NCBI GenBank assembly: GCA_020091685.1
Contig: CM034605.1
Location: 26,919,010-26,983,009 of the forward strand
Direction: 5' to 3'
DNA from: Lutjanus erythropterus
Taxonomy: Eukaryota; Chordata; Actinopteri; Lutjaniformes; Lutjanidae
DNA: 64,000 nt
Part shown: positions 62,200-64,000 of the stretch, one piece after another
How positions within the stretch are numbered: the stretch's first letter is position 1
Layout: each line of letters opens with the position of its first letter
Program-made: the position numbers and the translations under genes
The notes under the pieces: model-generated
Told to the model about the DNA's origin: nothing
Databases searched by the model: none
Seen by the model: the letters and a program-made list of their open reading frames with translations, nothing else

Positions 62200-63214
62200 T
62201 AATCTGCTAGTACACTAGACTATTAAACCATCTCTAAAAGAAGTCAGAGGATGAGAATCTAGTTTGTTAGTCTGACAGGCTTATATTTGGTTGACCATTT
62301 TGAGGAACAGTAATCAGGAACAGTTGCGTTTCTGTTGTTTCCGTTCAGTACCTCAGAAATGGCCGACCTCCTGATTGTTGATGTGCCGTGTAAATACTTT
62401 GTCGTAACGTTGTCGTAGAGCAGCAAAGTCTGCATACAGAGGAGGTTGGTGTGGATGGATGAGTCAACAAAATGTCTGACTTCAACCTGAGAGACTGTCA
62501 TTTGTTTCCAACCAACAGTCAGTGTTGTCTTTCTCTTAACGCAAACACACTTGTTCCCTATTGATAATCAAATGTATAATGTTGTAACCATTATGGCAAA
62601 AGTTCCTTATTCAAACTCAAACATCATGTTGCCTTGAACCTAACAAATGTATTTTTATAGTCCATGAATGGATTGTTGACATAAGAGGATGCATACTAAC
62701 TTGTCTAAGTGAAAACTTATTTCCAACTCATGTTAAATGACAAACCACAAGACGCGTAAAACTAAACAAGAAAATCCTAAAATCCAAACCTGCAGCATTT
62801 AATAAGAACCATCACATCAATCAATCCATCGATCAGCCAAACATTACTGGTATTGGTACTTTTATTGGTATAGCGCCTGACAAACCGAGCATAAGACACC
62901 GTGTGAAAGACTGTAATAGAGTGAAGTAACAACAATATACTCTATTCAAACAAGAAATGAAACTGTTGACAACGAAATACAGATTTAAATGCATAGTAAT
63001 AATATAAAGTTATTTAAAACCTTGATTGAGAGCTTGATAAAATATTAAAAAAGACAAAAGAACAATTAAAACCAATTAAAAATGCAATAAGGATAATAAT
63101 AAATAAAACAATACTGAATAAAATATATTAAAATTGAATAAAGTTAAAAATAAAATAAAAGAAACAAATAAGATAAATGCCTGTAAATCACTTTTAATCA
63201 AAAGCAAGACTGCA

Positions 63215-63495
63215 GAAGAAGATTTTAAGTGTTTTAAACATTTCAGGACTTCCAGCTGACCTCAGATCCTCAGCAGACTGTTCCAGAGACTCACAGCAGA
63301 AGTGCTAAAAGCTGCCTCACCAAAGGTTTTAGTCCTGCACTTTGGTTCATACACTGTCAGTGTCAGTGTCTGAGGCAAGTAATACCGGCGCAAGACCACG
63401 ATGTGCTTTAAAAGCAAGTAAAAGATTCTTAAAATCAGGCAACCAATGTAGAAACCGGTGAGCACACGGGCCGTGGAGTTCTGGATCAGCCAAAG
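63215..63495. repeat. Degenerate teleost repeat (GACTGTTCCAGAGACTC...GGGCCGTGGAGTTCTGGATC)
   Basis: Words AGCAGACTGTTCCAGAGACT, AAAAGCTGCCTCACCAAAGG and GTGGAGTTCTGGATCAGCC recall a fish repeat with CTGTTCCAGAGACT and GGAGCCAGTG landmarks. A possible related edge (TTATTGGTATAGCGCCTGAC) lies at 62862. Orientation and borders uncertain. Confidence 0.45.
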
Positions 63496-64000
63496 CTCAC
63501 TTCTGATGTTATTTCATTCTGTTTCACATGGATCCATCGATTGAAGTCTCAGTCTCAAACTGAGCTCTTGTTCTAATAATGTCTAAAACCCATTAATTGT
63601 GTGGTAATTGGTGGATGCTGCGTTCAACAATCTTTGTAACTTCCCAACCGACTGTTTGACAGTCGTGCCCACTTAACACAAGGATGATTAGCTAGCTGTG
63701 CAAAGGTGCAATAGCAGTTGAAGGTGTGCTCTCTGTCACATTCTTCACCTACATCTGGCACCTTTCCTGTGTACCACTGAGGGCAACACCAAGAATGTTT
63801 TCAATTGGATTTTCAACTGAAGGTGTTTGTGGTTGTGTTCAAATTAAAGACAATAGTGTTTATTCATATTACAACTGTATACACTGTTTGAAAAAGCTGA
63901 GAAAATGAGCCCAACTCAGTTGCTTACTTTTTGAAAAAGTTTTACAGACTAATAATGTTTTGTTGAGATAATTTACTTTTCCTCTTTAGATAAACTTGAA

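Larger units (their letters stand above)
53918..64000 (+). other. gfra4: Open gfra4 intron after the domain-3 exon (at least 10 kb)
   Basis: Starts GTGAGT. I looked for the conserved continuation (Asn-Ala-Ile-Gln-Ala-Phe-Gly-Asn-Gly) and found none, so the intron probably runs past the window edge. Contents are listed separately: a fish interspersed repeat, two Tc1-like remnants and a SWIM/YqaJ-like fragment. Stretches at 55510-56500, 56620-58690, 58800-59990, 60808-61860 and 62201-62850 hold nothing I recognise. The wording GTGGAAGTAACAGATTACAT at 56503-56600 is the edge of the fish AAGTACTTTTACTT-type element; TTATCAAAGTACTTTTCCC at 58763 could be its other side. Confidence 0.6.

Overview
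The window reads as nuclear DNA of a ray-finned (teleost) fish. Coding sequence is sparse and split into short exons with GT/AG borders. The rest is AT-rich intron or flank, packed with degenerate copies of transposon and LINE families typical of teleosts. There is no operon structure, Shine-Dalgarno pattern, tRNA, rRNA or CRISPR array. An 87-base run of N at 30400-30486 marks an assembly gap.

The one gene I can support is gfra4, encoding GDNF family receptor alpha-4, on the plus strand. Five consecutive internal coding exons are visible: 27459-27740, 31377-31457, 44036-44375, 50143-50252 and 53783-53917. Their splice phases chain without a break (1-1, 1-1, 1-2, 2-1, 1-1). Joined, they give 948 nt, about 316 residues, covering all three cysteine-rich GFR-alpha domains. 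Signatures such as [35 protein letters not shown], the CRSR junction and TPNYLDNST fit the GFRA family. The fit is closest to the three-domain bird/fish GFRA4 type rather than GFRA1, 2 or 3. The signal-peptide exon and the C-terminal/GPI-anchor exon(s) are not recognised, so the gene is open at both ends. Whether this is gfra4a or gfra4b cannot be told from the window.

Layout: 1-27458 is 5' flank and/or intron 1. It holds LINE fragments near 9.5-10.0 and 23.9-24.4 kb, an L1/Tx1-like LINE remnant at 25.8 kb, a 0.8-kb terminal-inverted-repeat element at 8.4-9.2 kb, a roughly 0.8-kb degenerate minisatellite at 19.85-20.64 kb, and a dispersed repeat pair at 5.8 and 22.9 kb. Intron 2 (3.6 kb) carries one half of a Tc1-like transposon, AT/TG microsatellites and the gap. 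Intron 3 (12.6 kb) is the main transposon graveyard: foldback elements, a 141-bp palindromic MITE, and a hAT-type element with a perfect 8-bp target duplication. Intron 4 holds a diverged 178-bp tandem duplication and a hAT-type MITE with a perfect 8-bp target duplication. Intron 5 shows nothing recognisable. The 10 kb after 53917 (intron 6, still open) contains a teleost interspersed repeat, two different Tc1-like remnants and a fragment resembling fish SWIM/YqaJ-type proteins.

No new biological system is evident. The items most worth following up are the unlocated signal-peptide exon (an off-frame signal-like candidate lies at 13015-13107), the minisatellite, and the nested transposon history readable from target-site duplications. 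Family names for repeats come from recalled resemblance, not from a database search.
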